Source of the DNA: Asparagopsis taxiformis
Lineage: Eukaryota > Rhodophyta > Florideophyceae > Bonnemaisoniales > Bonnemaisoniaceae
DNA length: 64,000 bases
Reading direction: 5' to 3'
Assembly: GCA_030407315.1 (NCBI GenBank)
Contig: JALQPE010002454.1
Span: 186,001 to 250,000 of the forward strand
Shown here: piece after piece, positions 9,744 through 20,748 of the stretch
Position numbering within the stretch: position 1 is the first letter of the stretch
Layout: each line of letters begins with the position of its first letter
Made by a program: the position numbers and the translations under genes
Notes under the pieces: generated by a model
What the model saw: only the letters and a program-made list of their open reading frames with translations
The model's database searches: none
Told to the model about the DNA's origin: nothing

Positions 9744-11492
9744 TCAGGTATTGCACCTCGATTTTGTGCATTGGTCCAGAATCCAAAGCGACGGTACAAG
9801 AGTTGCGCCAGGCGGCGGTTCGTGACGCGCGCTACTTTCGCGTCTACCATTTTTCTTGCTATCTTCGTCACGCACAAACAGCAGTTGTCCCGGATTTCGA
9901 GCGAGATATGACGAGGCGTCTCTCTCCACAATTGTTCCACCGCCCATTCGAACAAGTGTAATCAAATCGTCCTTTTTATCGCGCGCACCATTATACGCAC
10001 CAAAGTAGAATCGCATGTCATGGAACACACTGGCGGCATCTTGCGCCCATGTCAATGGATGCAAATGCTGTTCAAAACACGTCCACTCGTTTTGCTCTGC
10101 CGACTCTTCAATCCACTTCCAGCACACGATACGCTTCTTGGCCGCAATGGCCTTGCAGAGCTTCATGGTTCGACTCGGCGTTTCGCTGCCCGAATAGGCA
10201 CTGATGACCATGTGTGTGACACGTGTATCCACATCTTGTCGAATGCTCGTTTTGCGAACTTTGGCGATGCCTGTGAGTAGTTGGCGTTGCGTTTCACTCA
10301 AACCCGTATGGCACAGTGTGTACCGCTTGCCACCGTCCAAACTTTTACGCGTTCGTTTGCTGTCTGCCGCACCGTCTGGCACTGTGCCCACATCCGCCCG
10401 TCTTCGCTTCCAACCGCCACTAACTCTCCGTCCCAATTTCGTTCTGCTGTCGACACCCGTACAAACGGCGCAGCTCCAATCTCCGAGCGGAATCCCTTTC
10501 AAACCGCTGCACACAGCATGTGTTACCCGTTCACACGTGTCGCACATCAGTAACCGACCACCGATACCGCACTTATAACACGCGTCCGAATGTTGTCGAG
10601 AGAACGCCCCGTTAGGATCATCCAAATTCTTGTCAAATTCCCTATCACCGATCTTAGGTGCATGCTCTTTATGCGCCGGACAAAACACCTTGTACCCGTC
10701 TTCAACAAACACACATCCATCCAAAACAGCACAACAATAATGATATCGTATCGAGCATTCCGCATGCGTGCACACGACATTGGCACGCGTTTGTCCACAA
10801 CCTTTCCGTGAACAAACCCAGTCGCTCGATCTGGACAGCAACAACTGCACGTTATCAAACCGACCCTCAACTTGATATACATCCAAACTATACAAACCAC
10901 ACTGCTCGTGCACCATAACTTCATTCCTCCCGCCCTTAGCGACCGTCGCCACTAGATCACCAAACTCGATTTCCGCTTCCAATTCCTCTTCCGCGACGCG
11001 CGGACACAAAACACATTCCGATTTGCTAGGTGTCACATGCTCAACCGTCGCGTCTTCCGCAACTTTCCGCCCCCCATCCGACCCAGACGCGACCGCTGAA
11101 CCCCCAATCCTCGCCAATGTCGTCTGTAAAACCGCTTTGAATCCATCATTCAACGACGCATTATTCTGCCGTTTCGGCGGCACACATTGCGCCACAATCT
11201 TCTCCAGTACATGCAGCTCGCGAACAATGTCCGTAAACGGCAACGGTGCCTGTCGTATCATTCGTTTTCCCGTCTTCTCCTTGCAGATCGCGCAGCGTAC
11301 CCGCTTCATGCCTAGTATTCTTACAACGCATTCCGCGCAGAATAGATGGCCGCATTGCAATTGGCGCGCCTCCACCATATGCTCCAAACAGATTGGACAT
11401 GTTACACTGCGCGACAACTCCTCTGTCAGCGGCGCAAGTGCAGCGAGGTCCTCCGCTATGCTCGGCGTTGCATTCTTGTCGGCGGCGTGCAT
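9744..11492 (-). CDS. BRCA1/BARD1-like protein: RING, extended PHD, PHD, two BRCT
   Basis: This is a predicted nuclear E3 ubiquitin ligase and DNA-repair scaffold. The chosen start MHAADKN (ATG 11490-11492) is 31 residues before the RING; an in-frame ATG at 11715-11717 is possible but gives an unstructured leader. The C3HC4 RING uses Cys32, Cys35, Cys47, His49, Cys52, Cys55, Cys67 and Cys70. Then comes an extended PHD beginning CVLCPRV and ending in YHYCCAVLDGC and CPAHKEH, as in plant BRCA1 and BARD1. A canonical PHD follows (CYKCGIGGRLLMCDTC, ending WSCAVC). Two BRCT-like repeats close the protein, the first with the VCWKWIEES Trp signature. RING plus extended PHD plus BRCT is known from plants; the additional PHD is noteworthy. 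Confidence 0.85.
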   Translation of the reverse strand: MHAADKNATPSIAEDLAALAPLTEELSRSVTCPICLEHMVEARQLQCGHLFCAECVVRILGMKRVRCAICKEKTGKRMIRQAPLPFTDIVRELHVLEKIVAQCVPPKRQNNASLNDGFKAVLQTTLARIGGSAVASGSDGGRKVAEDATVEHVTPSKSECVLCPRVAEEELEAEIEFGDLVATVAKGGRNEVMVHEQCGLYSLDVYQVEGRFDNVQLLLSRSSDWVCSRKGCGQTRANVVCTHAECSIRYHYCCAVLDGCVFVEDGYKVFCPAHKEHAPKIGDREFDKNLDDPNGAFSRQHSDACYKCGIGGRLLMCDTCERVTHAVCSGLKGIPLGDWSCAVCTGVDSRTKLGRRVSGGWKRRRADVGTVPDGAADSKRTRKSLDGGKRYTLCHTGLSETQRQLLTGIAKVRKTSIRQDVDTRVTHMVISAYSGSETPSRTMKLCKAIAAKKRIVCWKWIEESAEQNEWTCFEQHLHPLTWAQDAASVFHDMRFYFGAYNGARDKKDDLITLVRMGGGTIVERDASSYLARNPGQLLFVRDEDSKKNGRRESSARHEPPPGATLVPSLWILDQCTKSRCNT

Positions 11493-13053
<1,561 letters not shown>

Positions 13054-13537
13054 AAAGTGGCATAAATAATCGTGGACGCAATGGCTGCCGCATCTGGTCA
13101 AATGTACGGTCGTCGTGATCAAGACGATTACGTTGAATGTGTAAAGCGTATGGCTGGACCGGTGCAACTAATGAGGGGGAGCATGAACAAGGTGAGCAAT
13201 GCAAAGCACATTGAGCAGTGGAAGCGATGGGCGCCGCAAACAAGACCACTTGTGCATCGTCAGCGGTTTCAAAGCGTTGCGCTTACGGTGTAGCGGCAGT
13301 GCTGTCGTCATCCAACGCGCTGTGTGGCAACAACTGTCTGTTCACTGAATGGCAGATTTTGCCACGCGTATCATTTAATGCAATTCACAGTTTTCTACAC
13401 CAATAAAATCTCACAAGTCACGGTGGCGTATCTGTTTACCACACACAACACACATGTGCCAACCAGTCGACAATGAGATTTCGTCTCCCATCGAATCACA
13501 TCTCCAACATTTCCACCTCACCATCTCGCTGACATAA
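13054..13537. other. intergenic region KRR1 to thioredoxin
   Basis: An AATAAA-like signal (CAATAAAATC) lies near 13402. No supported gene is seen. A 73-codon frame at 13072-13293 lacks an ATG start and any feature. Confidence 0.35.
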
Positions 13538-14146
13538 ATGCCACACCAACCCACCTCATCCCACCCATCATCCGCACCCGCACTACCTTGCACATCCCCC
13601 ACCATGACCCAGCCCGCCTTCCTAACTGCCACGCCACTCCCGCCACGCACCGCCTCTCCAAACGCCATCTGCCGCCACCCGCCCGCCAGACCGTCCGCAC
13701 GCGCGTCCCCGCGCGCGACAATCGCAGCCCCGATGGATCCGCAGCCAACGCTACCGGACGAGTCGCTGCCGGAGACGTCTGCGCCGTGGATGCCGCTGCC
13801 AGGCGTCGTGCACGAGATAAACGAGCCCGAACAATTCGACCGTTTGTTGCAGGTGGCCAGCGCGGATAACGGCGTGCTCGTGGCCGATTTCATGGCGACT
13901 TGGTGCCGAAAATGTCTCTACTTATTGCCGCGCTTGCGCAAATTCGCCGGCCAGTTCCCGAGCGTGTACTACTGCTCGGTGAACTGCAACGCCGTGCGTC
14001 GGCTACCAAAGGAATATAACATCACCAATATGCCGACCTTTATCTTCTTCCGCGGCGGCCAGCGCGTGCACACGCTTATCGGTGGCGCAGCGCCGTCCGT
14101 CGTCGTGCAGTCGCTGCGTACAAAGATTGAACAGTTGTCGCAGTAA
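13538..14146 (+). CDS. Plastid-type WCRKC thioredoxin-like protein
   Basis: This is a thiol-disulfide oxidoreductase-like protein, probably targeted to the plastid. ATG 13538 gives 202 residues. Residues 1-80 are rich in Ser, Thr, Pro, Ala and Arg with few acids, like a transit peptide; an internal Met near 66 (MDPQP) is an alternative start. The thioredoxin fold covers about 92-200. The active site is W122-C-R-K-C126 in DFMATWCRKCLYLLPRL, the signature of plant chloroplast WCRKC1/WCRKC2 rather than the usual WCGPC. The cis-Pro element is NMPTFIFF. The variant active site implies altered redox potential or partner choice. Function beyond the family is not established here. Confidence 0.85.
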   Translation: MPHQPTSSHPSSAPALPCTSPTMTQPAFLTATPLPPRTASPNAICRHPPARPSARASPRATIAAPMDPQPTLPDESLPETSAPWMPLPGVVHEINEPEQFDRLLQVASADNGVLVADFMATWCRKCLYLLPRLRKFAGQFPSVYYCSVNCNAVRRLPKEYNITNMPTFIFFRGGQRVHTLIGGAAPSVVVQSLRTKIEQLSQ

Positions 14147-14263
14147 CTGTGCGACGCGCGGTTTTTTGAGCGGTTTGGCAGCGAAATTGTGAGGAATAAT
14201 TGTCGTTGATGCAGGTGAACTGCGTTGCGTTGTACGCGTGCAAACGACTTTTGAAGACATGAA

Positions 14264-14283
14264 ATGTATGTATGTATGTATGT
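14264..14283. repeat. TATG microsatellite
   Basis: About five tandem TATG units lie in the spacer between the convergent thioredoxin and membrane-protein genes. It is a simple tetranucleotide repeat with no evident function. Confidence 0.7.
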
Positions 14284-14420
14284 TGCTTTCAACGTTTAGT
14301 GCCCATTTCTCAATTCGCACACTTGTATTTATTGTTGCTCTAGAAAGCTACAGTGCCTTGGTTTTGACGACGTCAATCGTCCATGTAAAAACAGTTATCA
14401 ATCGGGATTACACAACATTC

Positions 14421-14990
14421 TCAAACCTGCTTGTCCTCATCAATCTCCTTCATCTTCTCCACATCATCCTTCGGCACCTCCTTAGATCCGACCACCTTAC
14501 GCACCGCGCCGTCCAGCGCCATCCCCACGAAAGCGCCGAGCGCGCAGAAGCAGAACGCCTCCCAGGCGGCTTCACGACTGAGCGCGACATCGGGTACGGA
14601 AACTCTGGCCTCATTGGCGATATTGACAACGCGGGCACCGGCCACAACGACGCCAACGGCAGCGCCGAGTGTCGACGCCTTACGTATGCGTCGCAAGGTG
14701 TCATTTTCACGTAGTTTACGTGCGCGCTGATGAATGCCCTCCGCGTCCACAGTGGCCAATCGACCGATGGCCAGAACGGTCACGAGACCGACGCCGGACG
14801 CGGCGCCAATTCCGGCGAGCTTGGCCACGGCGACTAATGGCGGGTCATTGGACGCGTTGAATCGCTGCGGCGCTAGCGTGAGACATGGTAGTGAGGCGAT
14901 TACGCCCGCGCCGGCGCCCAATTGCGCGCCCTTTGCTTGCGCGTGCAGCGTGACGAGCGCGGTCGGTTTGAGGAGCTCGGTCAGTGTCAT
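14421..14990 (-). CDS. Small multi-pass membrane protein, unassigned
   Basis: ATG 14988-14990 gives 189 residues. I do not recognise the family. Three or four Gly/Ala-rich hydrophobic stretches are visible (around 22-38, 55-78, 105-125 and 143-160), with small-residue patterns such as GIGAASGVGLVTVLAIG and GAAVGVVVAG. They are separated by short charged loops, and the cytosol-like tail is Lys/Asp/Glu-rich (KEVPKDDVEKMKEIDEDKQ). The Gly-rich pattern recalls Tim17/22/23-type or other organelle inner-membrane proteins, but no diagnostic motif is present, so that is only a suggestion. It converges on the thioredoxin gene. Confidence 0.65.
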   Translation of the reverse strand: MTLTELLKPTALVTLHAQAKGAQLGAGAGVIASLPCLTLAPQRFNASNDPPLVAVAKLAGIGAASGVGLVTVLAIGRLATVDAEGIHQRARKLRENDTLRRIRKASTLGAAVGVVVAGARVVNIANEARVSVPDVALSREAAWEAFCFCALGAFVGMALDGAVRKVVGSKEVPKDDVEKMKEIDEDKQV

Positions 14991-15376
14991 GATTGTGCGG
15001 TTTGTGCAAATTGGGATCGGCGTTGGAATTGGTGGCGCGGATGTATAGACGACGCGCGTGGGTGCGGATGGTTACCGCGGCATCGATTGAGGCGCGTAGA
15101 GGAGGATGGATGTTATTGGGCGGCGTGGCGATTGCCGTTTGATTCTTGCGTGTTGATTGGTCAACGTGCATGGTATTTCGGTCATATACAGATATTTAAA
15201 ACGGATTTTAGTCGCGAATTGGACGGTATGAAAAGGGGTGTATCCAATTATGGAGAGGCGGACATGACCTAATCGACCGCATCTCAGGTGGACGATGTCC
15301 CGTAGTACATTTCACTTATTTATTTCCCACGTTATGTATGTGCACGACCGCTTAGCAAGTCCAAATCTACTTTCCA
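14991..15376. other. intergenic region
   Basis: It lies between the membrane-protein start and the 3' end of the Cys-rich gene. It is the upstream region of the membrane-protein gene. No motif or gene is supported. Confidence 0.35.
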
Positions 15377-16792
15377 TCATCCGCTCGACTGACTACAACT
15401 CATATCGCGAAGCAAGTCAGCAAACCGATTGCCCATGGGACTGTCCACTTCCCTCGAACTGCCGTCCGAATCTTCTGAATGGCTATCACAGTAGCCGCCT
15501 CGAAGCGTGATGTCAATCGATCTCGTCGTCATCCGCTTGGGCTCCAGCGCCTTTCGCAGTGTACGAATCGCTTCGACACTCTTTCTGTATTGGAACCCGT
15601 CCTCCGCCTTGGCGGGGCCGTGGCAAACCTTGCGAATAAAGTGCAGCGCAACCTCCATATCCGACATTTGCAGTGTGTGCGCCACATCTGATATGCAGTC
15701 ATTCTTGGCGGCGCATGTACCCCACGGTACGGTAGTAGCCGTAACTGCAGGCGTGCGAATGAAGTACACAACCTCAGCATCGCTTTGACGCCGGATCTTG
15801 CGATGCATCCGTTCGCTACACTCGAATCGCACATTGGACAATAGCTTGGTCATTTTCTGATGCGCGATCACCCGTTCACTTTCATTCGAGTCTGTCTGAG
15901 ACACTAGCCGATCGCCATCATCCTCGCAGGCTGCACAGTCATCGCAGATCTTGCGGTTGGAAAGCAGATCCCATGCGGAGGAATCCCCTTGCAGCAATGC
16001 TCTACTGATGAGGCTGCCCATTTGTTCAAATGCGACCGATAAGCGCATGGGCCCACCCTTCTGACCGCATCGACTCCCACTGTGGTGTTTGGCCTCACAA
16101 TGCACTAGACCAGCTTCAAAGACACCGGCTGCCTGCCGTTTCTCGCAACAGGTCGGAGGGTCGACAAACGGTTGTCGGGAAAACTGCTCATCATCGTCGA
16201 CGTATTCCTCACATATGCAGTGCTCCTCCAAGCTTTCGCAGATGGTACACACATTTTCCCAGTTGACAACGTACGGAGGGATGGTTGGCACACAGGATGA
16301 ACTTGCACAATGTGCATTTTTTCCATGGCACGTCGACCTACTCGCCTGGTCCGGAGTTGGGGTACGTGGACACGTGCTCTGACTCGCGCCATCGCACGGG
16401 CTCAGATGGAACAATTTGCGAGCCACCCTGCGCTTCCAGGCGTCCGGACTCGGCGAGCGCACATGCACGACGGGGGTTGGGGGCGAACGAGACGGCGAGG
16501 ACAGGGGCACCGGAGTGGGCGGTGTGAGAAAGCCGGCGTCCATGGCGGGCGCTAGGCGGGGTTGATTTTGCGGACGAACGGATGGCGATCGTGGAGGCGG
16601 AAGAGTCGAAGGGGACGGATGGGTGCGATCGTCACCGTCATCGTCAGTGGTTCTGGGGCGCTGCGGCTCAATGTTCAAGACGGAAGTTTTCATGGGGCGA
16701 TCATCCAGCCTAAGCGAAGCGGCGACATGGGATGTTTGAGGTTGATCTTCGAGCGGTGCGTAACAATGCTTTCTCTTGCTACTTGCACCCAT
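15377..16792 (-). CDS. Orphan protein with Cys-rich centre
   Basis: ATG 16790-16792 (MGASSKRKHC) gives 471 residues. I do not recognise it. Residues 1-150 are Pro/Ser/Arg-rich and probably disordered, with several SP/TP sites. A Cys/His-rich centre follows, including NVCTICESLEEHCICEEY (C-x2-C-x6-C-x-C), PPTCCEKR, and later CDDCAACEDD; these could bind zinc but match no standard spacing. The C-terminal third is mixed alpha-like (RFECSERMHRKIRR and HFIRKVCHGPAKAEDGFQYRKSVEAI), ending in an acidic Ser-rich tail. A long ATG-initiated frame in a gene-dense setting supports coding. Confidence 0.6.
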   Translation of the reverse strand: MGASSKRKHCYAPLEDQPQTSHVAASLRLDDRPMKTSVLNIEPQRPRTTDDDGDDRTHPSPSTLPPPRSPSVRPQNQPRLAPAMDAGFLTPPTPVPLSSPSRSPPTPVVHVRSPSPDAWKRRVARKLFHLSPCDGASQSTCPRTPTPDQASRSTCHGKNAHCASSSCVPTIPPYVVNWENVCTICESLEEHCICEEYVDDDEQFSRQPFVDPPTCCEKRQAAGVFEAGLVHCEAKHHSGSRCGQKGGPMRLSVAFEQMGSLISRALLQGDSSAWDLLSNRKICDDCAACEDDGDRLVSQTDSNESERVIAHQKMTKLLSNVRFECSERMHRKIRRQSDAEVVYFIRTPAVTATTVPWGTCAAKNDCISDVAHTLQMSDMEVALHFIRKVCHGPAKAEDGFQYRKSVEAIRTLRKALEPKRMTTRSIDITLRGGYCDSHSEDSDGSSREVDSPMGNRFADLLRDMSCSQSSG

Positions 16793-17809
16793 GTTGACCG
16801 ATGGGAGAAGGGATGCGGTCGATATAAGTTTGAACGTCGGCTATGTACAGCCACGATGCGGGGCGTTTGGGATGGAATGGGGTGTTGTGATGGTCGAGTC
16901 CACGACAATACAAGCAAATGGTATTTGAACACGACTGGGATGTCGTACACCGGGCATGACGAGCACGCATGGGCGATGGAGGGAGGGAGAGGAATTGGGC
17001 GCGTAGTCGATGGGTTGGATGAGGAGGGAAGGAAAATTGAATTTTGGCGGGAATTGGGTTGCTACGTTGCAGAAGAAAGGGTGGAATTGGTTTGAAATTT
17101 GGAGATTTGCATCGCTCGCTCGGTTGGGATGGATTTGAAATTATTGGTACGGAGTATGGCGTGCGTTGCATGACGTTGGTGTTTGGCGGGAGCACGGTGC
17201 TTTCGTAACGCAAGTGCGAGCAGGCGGTCACTGTAAACAGGTGGTGCTGACAGCGTTTCGCTTTCCGATAGCGTAGCGCGTGAGGTAATTTTTTTTTCCC
17301 AAATGTCAAACTAGTGCTAGCGCTGCTCGTTGACTTGTTTCTGATTTGCGGCAGTGACGGATGACTATTCCCTTCACAAGTGGACATAACACGCGGCGTG
17401 GCGCGGCTGGGAATGGTTTTTCTTGATCTTCAACATGATGTCTGCAAGCGCGTGCACCATGTCGAAGAGTCTTGCTCAAAAATGAAAAAGATTTGAAAAT
17501 AAAGTAGAATTGGACGGCTGGCTGGCACATGCACGTGTGGCGCGACGCGACGCGACGCAGCGGTGCTGTGCGGTCCGCGCCATCGACACACGATAACGTG
17601 GCCAATGTGTGCTGCACACGCGCCGTGTGCAGCCGCCGCGCAGCAAGTTAACGTAAATCTCGCCAATCTAATATCATTGGTCGACCAATCTTCAACGCCG
17701 CCCGACCCTTTTTTTACATAATGCATCCAGCGCAACATGGACACTAGCACGACACACTCCCCCACCGCCCGCCACACACTCTCGACCTCTGCAGTTGCGT
17801 TGCACCATC
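16793..17809. other. intergenic region, divergent promoters
   Basis: About 1 kb lies between the divergent Cys-rich orphan gene and the F-box/LRR gene. It carries a T8 tract near 17290, a short GCGAC tandem run (about 17542-17556) and CG-rich sequence at 17560-17640. No supported ORF or RNA gene is seen. Confidence 0.35.
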
Positions 17810-19438
17810 ATGTCACCTCGTTCGCGACCGCGTCCCCGTCCCGCCCATCCTCCCGGTCTTCACGCACTCCCCGATACCCTCCTCCATCGCATTCTCTCAC
17901 ACGTCGCCCGTCAGCCGCCCAATCTCCCCCCGACCCATTTGCCCCATCTCCTCCTTCCACTCGCCGCCACCTCGCGTCGATTGCGCTCCGTCGTCTCCTC
18001 CTTTGCCACTCTCCTCCCCTTCGAGCCCCACGCCTCGTGGCGCACATGCTCCGCATACATTAGACTCTCCGCACACAATCTCCGCGTCATCCGTTTGCAT
18101 CCCCAGCTGCGCCCGCTCTCCGACGATGCCGCCCTCCGCCCCCGCGATCTCCTCCCGGCCACCTTTGTCCTCTCCGCTCTCATCCGTCTCGCTCCACCCC
18201 TCCGTGTCCTCGATCTCTCCGGACTCAATCTCGACACAGACCATGATACAGATTTGCTCGCAACCTTACTCCTCTCCATTCGCTTCTCCCTCACTCAACT
18301 CACACTCCTCGATTCCTCCGCATACTTTCTCGGCATCGTGCACGCCTTCAAAACTGCCCGTCTCTACCATCTAACCCATCTCACATTTATTGATCTCCGT
18401 CCCGATTGCGATGATCATCTCACCACCATCCTAACCTCCCTCCAACCCGCTCCCAACATACCAGTCGCCCTCAACTCCCTTCATCTCGACCTCGCCGAGT
18501 CCCGCACCGCGCCCGCCTTCAGTTCAACCCTCCTCTATCCACTCTGTCCAAATCTCACCAGCCTCACCTTTGCTTCCGCCTTTGAATCCCCACACGTCGT
18601 CCCGCACAGATTCATACACCCCTTTCACCGTCTTCACGCTCTCAGTCTCAAGGATATGATCCTCGAACCAGATCAACTCGCTCTCCTGCTCCCACAATTG
18701 CCCGCTCTGCGTACCCTCTGTCTTCACGGCTGTCTCATCCTAGGCGACATGGACGGCCAAGATCTCTCCCACGAGTTTCTCCAGCTTATCACTTCCAGCG
18801 CACACGTTCTCACTGCCCTATGGCTTCCCTCCCGCGTCTTCTCCGACCTCGAACTGCTCCATGTCGCAAAGTATTGCACGCGCATCGAGGAACTCGCACT
18901 CACCCTCGCCGATGGCGCCGCAGCCACCTTACCAACCCTCTGTCAGGCCCTGTGCCATTCCCTCACTACCCTACGTCTCTCCGGTCACACCAATGGCGAC
19001 TTTCGAGACGAACCTCCCGAAGTACAGATGCAGCTGCTCCAGGCGATCAAGGCCGCTTCCCGTCTCTCAAACATCCAGTTCTACTACATGTTCCTCTCCG
19101 CTGATTCCTGGAAAACCATGTTGGGCCTTGTTGGTTCACGTCTTACTGATTTCTACGTTGAATTCAATCCCAACGATGCAGCTGAAATGCACTTTGAAAC
19201 CCTCATTGCCATGCTAGACCACGCTGCCAGATACTGCCGCTCCCTGCGCAGCTTCAGCGTAGACGTTGAATGCAGACCAGAGCTACCAGCTTCAGCACCC
19301 CTCGTGCAGTCTCTCGTTGACTCGGTCAAAAAGATCCTCTCAGCCGCGCCGTTCCTATGCCCAAGTGATCTCTCTGTACTGCTCACCCTCTGGGTTGAGA
19401 GCAGCGAGAAGGAAATTGTGGAAGACGCTCTTCTATAA
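17810..19438 (+). CDS. F-box/leucine-rich-repeat protein
   Basis: This is a predicted substrate adaptor of an SCF ubiquitin ligase. The frame opens at 17795 with TTG; ATG 17810 (MSPRSRPRPR) gives 542 residues. An F-box-like helix set lies at about 15-65 (LPDTLLHRILSHVARQP, then ATSRRLRSVVSSF). The remainder is a series of irregular Leu-rich repeats, such as LRVLDLSGLNL, LTHLTFIDL, LTSLTFAS and LHALSLKDM. Codon choice is strongly C-rich in the first half. Substrate is unknown. Its stop lies 94 bp from the stop of NTAQ1, which is convergent. Confidence 0.78.
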   Translation: MSPRSRPRPRPAHPPGLHALPDTLLHRILSHVARQPPNLPPTHLPHLLLPLAATSRRLRSVVSSFATLLPFEPHASWRTCSAYIRLSAHNLRVIRLHPQLRPLSDDAALRPRDLLPATFVLSALIRLAPPLRVLDLSGLNLDTDHDTDLLATLLLSIRFSLTQLTLLDSSAYFLGIVHAFKTARLYHLTHLTFIDLRPDCDDHLTTILTSLQPAPNIPVALNSLHLDLAESRTAPAFSSTLLYPLCPNLTSLTFASAFESPHVVPHRFIHPFHRLHALSLKDMILEPDQLALLLPQLPALRTLCLHGCLILGDMDGQDLSHEFLQLITSSAHVLTALWLPSRVFSDLELLHVAKYCTRIEELALTLADGAAATLPTLCQALCHSLTTLRLSGHTNGDFRDEPPEVQMQLLQAIKAASRLSNIQFYYMFLSADSWKTMLGLVGSRLTDFYVEFNPNDAAEMHFETLIAMLDHAARYCRSLRSFSVDVECRPELPASAPLVQSLVDSVKKILSAAPFLCPSDLSVLLTLWVESSEKEIVEDALL

Positions 19439-19532
19439 CTCATGTGGATTTTGTGCTCATAGCCCCCGTTGTTTAACTGCTGTTTATTGTGGGTATAGTC
19501 TCATCAGTTTGCCACCCCTGTATAAAGTATTG

Positions 19533-20204
19533 CTAGTAACTTGCATCACACACTCCAAAGTAATTTACAAACTCGCCGACGTGCCCGAGTAACACTCCAG
19601 TGGCTTGATCGCTTTGTCCGCTCATATCCAGAAAAATTGGCAGCGAATGTGTGTCTAGCTCTGCCGATTGGATGACCGGTCGTGGCGGAGGTGCGGCCCG
19701 GTATTTGCCGTCATCATCTCGCATGTGTCGTCGGTCGGTAGAAAACTTGCGCAGCAGCTCTGGATGGTGCACAACTCGAAACATATGTGCTAGTCCGTAG
19801 GCGCACAGCTGTGCATACGTTTGTCCGTTTGGCATCGGTTTCACAAGCGCCTCCCTCACATACTGCTCCAACGAACATGGAAACGGCAATGTGGAATCAA
19901 TGTCATACACAACTGGTTGTGATTCTCTATCGCCCTTCATCACGCCGATGACATGATAGTCCCAGAAACAAACACCGCCCGCATCTGCGTTGGCGGACAG
20001 CTGAAATTGGAAAGGAACACATCGTCGCGCGTTGCTGATAAACACGGCGAATAGATTATCAGAGTTGGCGCCACGGCTGACGAGGAAATTGAGAATGTGC
20101 CAAACATTTTCTTCGCAGTAGTTAGCAGTGCGGAATTGCATGCAGTCATCACGCGTTGCATACGGGTGCACGACGGCCTTGTCAGACTGGATCGCCGTTT
20201 CCAT
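19533..20204 (-). CDS. NTAQ1: Protein N-terminal glutamine amidohydrolase
   Basis: NTAQ1 deamidates N-terminal Gln to Glu, feeding the Arg/N-degron pathway. The open frame begins upstream with GTG; ATG 20202-20204 gives 223 residues, close to the normal size. The catalytic triad is visible: Cys30 in NYCEENVWHI, His84 in FWDYHV, and Asp101 in VYDIDSTLPFPC. These align with human Cys28, His81 and Asp97 in both context and spacing. The typical tail around FVNYFG is also present. No intron is needed. It is divergent from SF3A1. Confidence 0.92.
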   Translation of the reverse strand: METAIQSDKAVVHPYATRDDCMQFRTANYCEENVWHILNFLVSRGANSDNLFAVFISNARRCVPFQFQLSANADAGGVCFWDYHVIGVMKGDRESQPVVYDIDSTLPFPCSLEQYVREALVKPMPNGQTYAQLCAYGLAHMFRVVHHPELLRKFSTDRRHMRDDDGKYRAAPPPRPVIQSAELDTHSLPIFLDMSGQSDQATGVLLGHVGEFVNYFGVCDASY

Positions 20205-20748
20205 AACAACAATCGATGCACATGCGCCTGTCCAAACAGCAAAACTGAGAATGGAAGTGGGATATGATAGCGGCTTGTTGGACCTTCGGACTCCAGCGTT
20301 GACCGGGTGGATTGCACATAACACACCACAGGGCGTTCAAACTGGTGACAGAATCGACGTGCGAGTATCTGCTTTGAGCGTTGGAGCCATCAAAGCAAAA
20401 TAAACGTTAGCGATCTCGAACGATTGTTGCTGGCGCGTAGTTTGAGCGACAAAATTAATTGTAGGGTGCGCATCTACGAGCAGAATTTGAGCACAAAAAA
20501 TTCAAGGTCACATTTCGGCTAGAAATTTCCCTCCGCCGTTTACACGTGCATATCCACCATTTACTCGGGAACGGAGAAACCTAAAGCGCCTACTTTCCCG
20601 CTCCAGCGTCTGCATCGGAAAGCATCACACACACATCAAAGCTATTGTTGCGTCAACATCCATAAACCCGCGACTAGTGGAATGCTCTCTGCAGCCGAAT
20701 GGGGGCCTTCGCCATAACATAGTTCCTGCTAAAAGAATTCACATCACC
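20205..20748. other. divergent promoter NTAQ1/SF3A1
   Basis: The frames of both neighbours extend into this space without ATG codons, so the starts at 20204 and 20749 bound it. Nothing else is recognised. Confidence 0.35.

Noticed and set aside
13072..13293. 73-codon frame after KRR1
   Set aside because: Starts at GTG, no ATG-supported or domain evidence, lies in the probable KRR1 3' UTR.
14421..14990. Naming the small membrane protein as a Tim17/22/23 translocase subunit
   Set aside because: Only Gly-rich hydrophobic patterns agree; no diagnostic family signature is visible.
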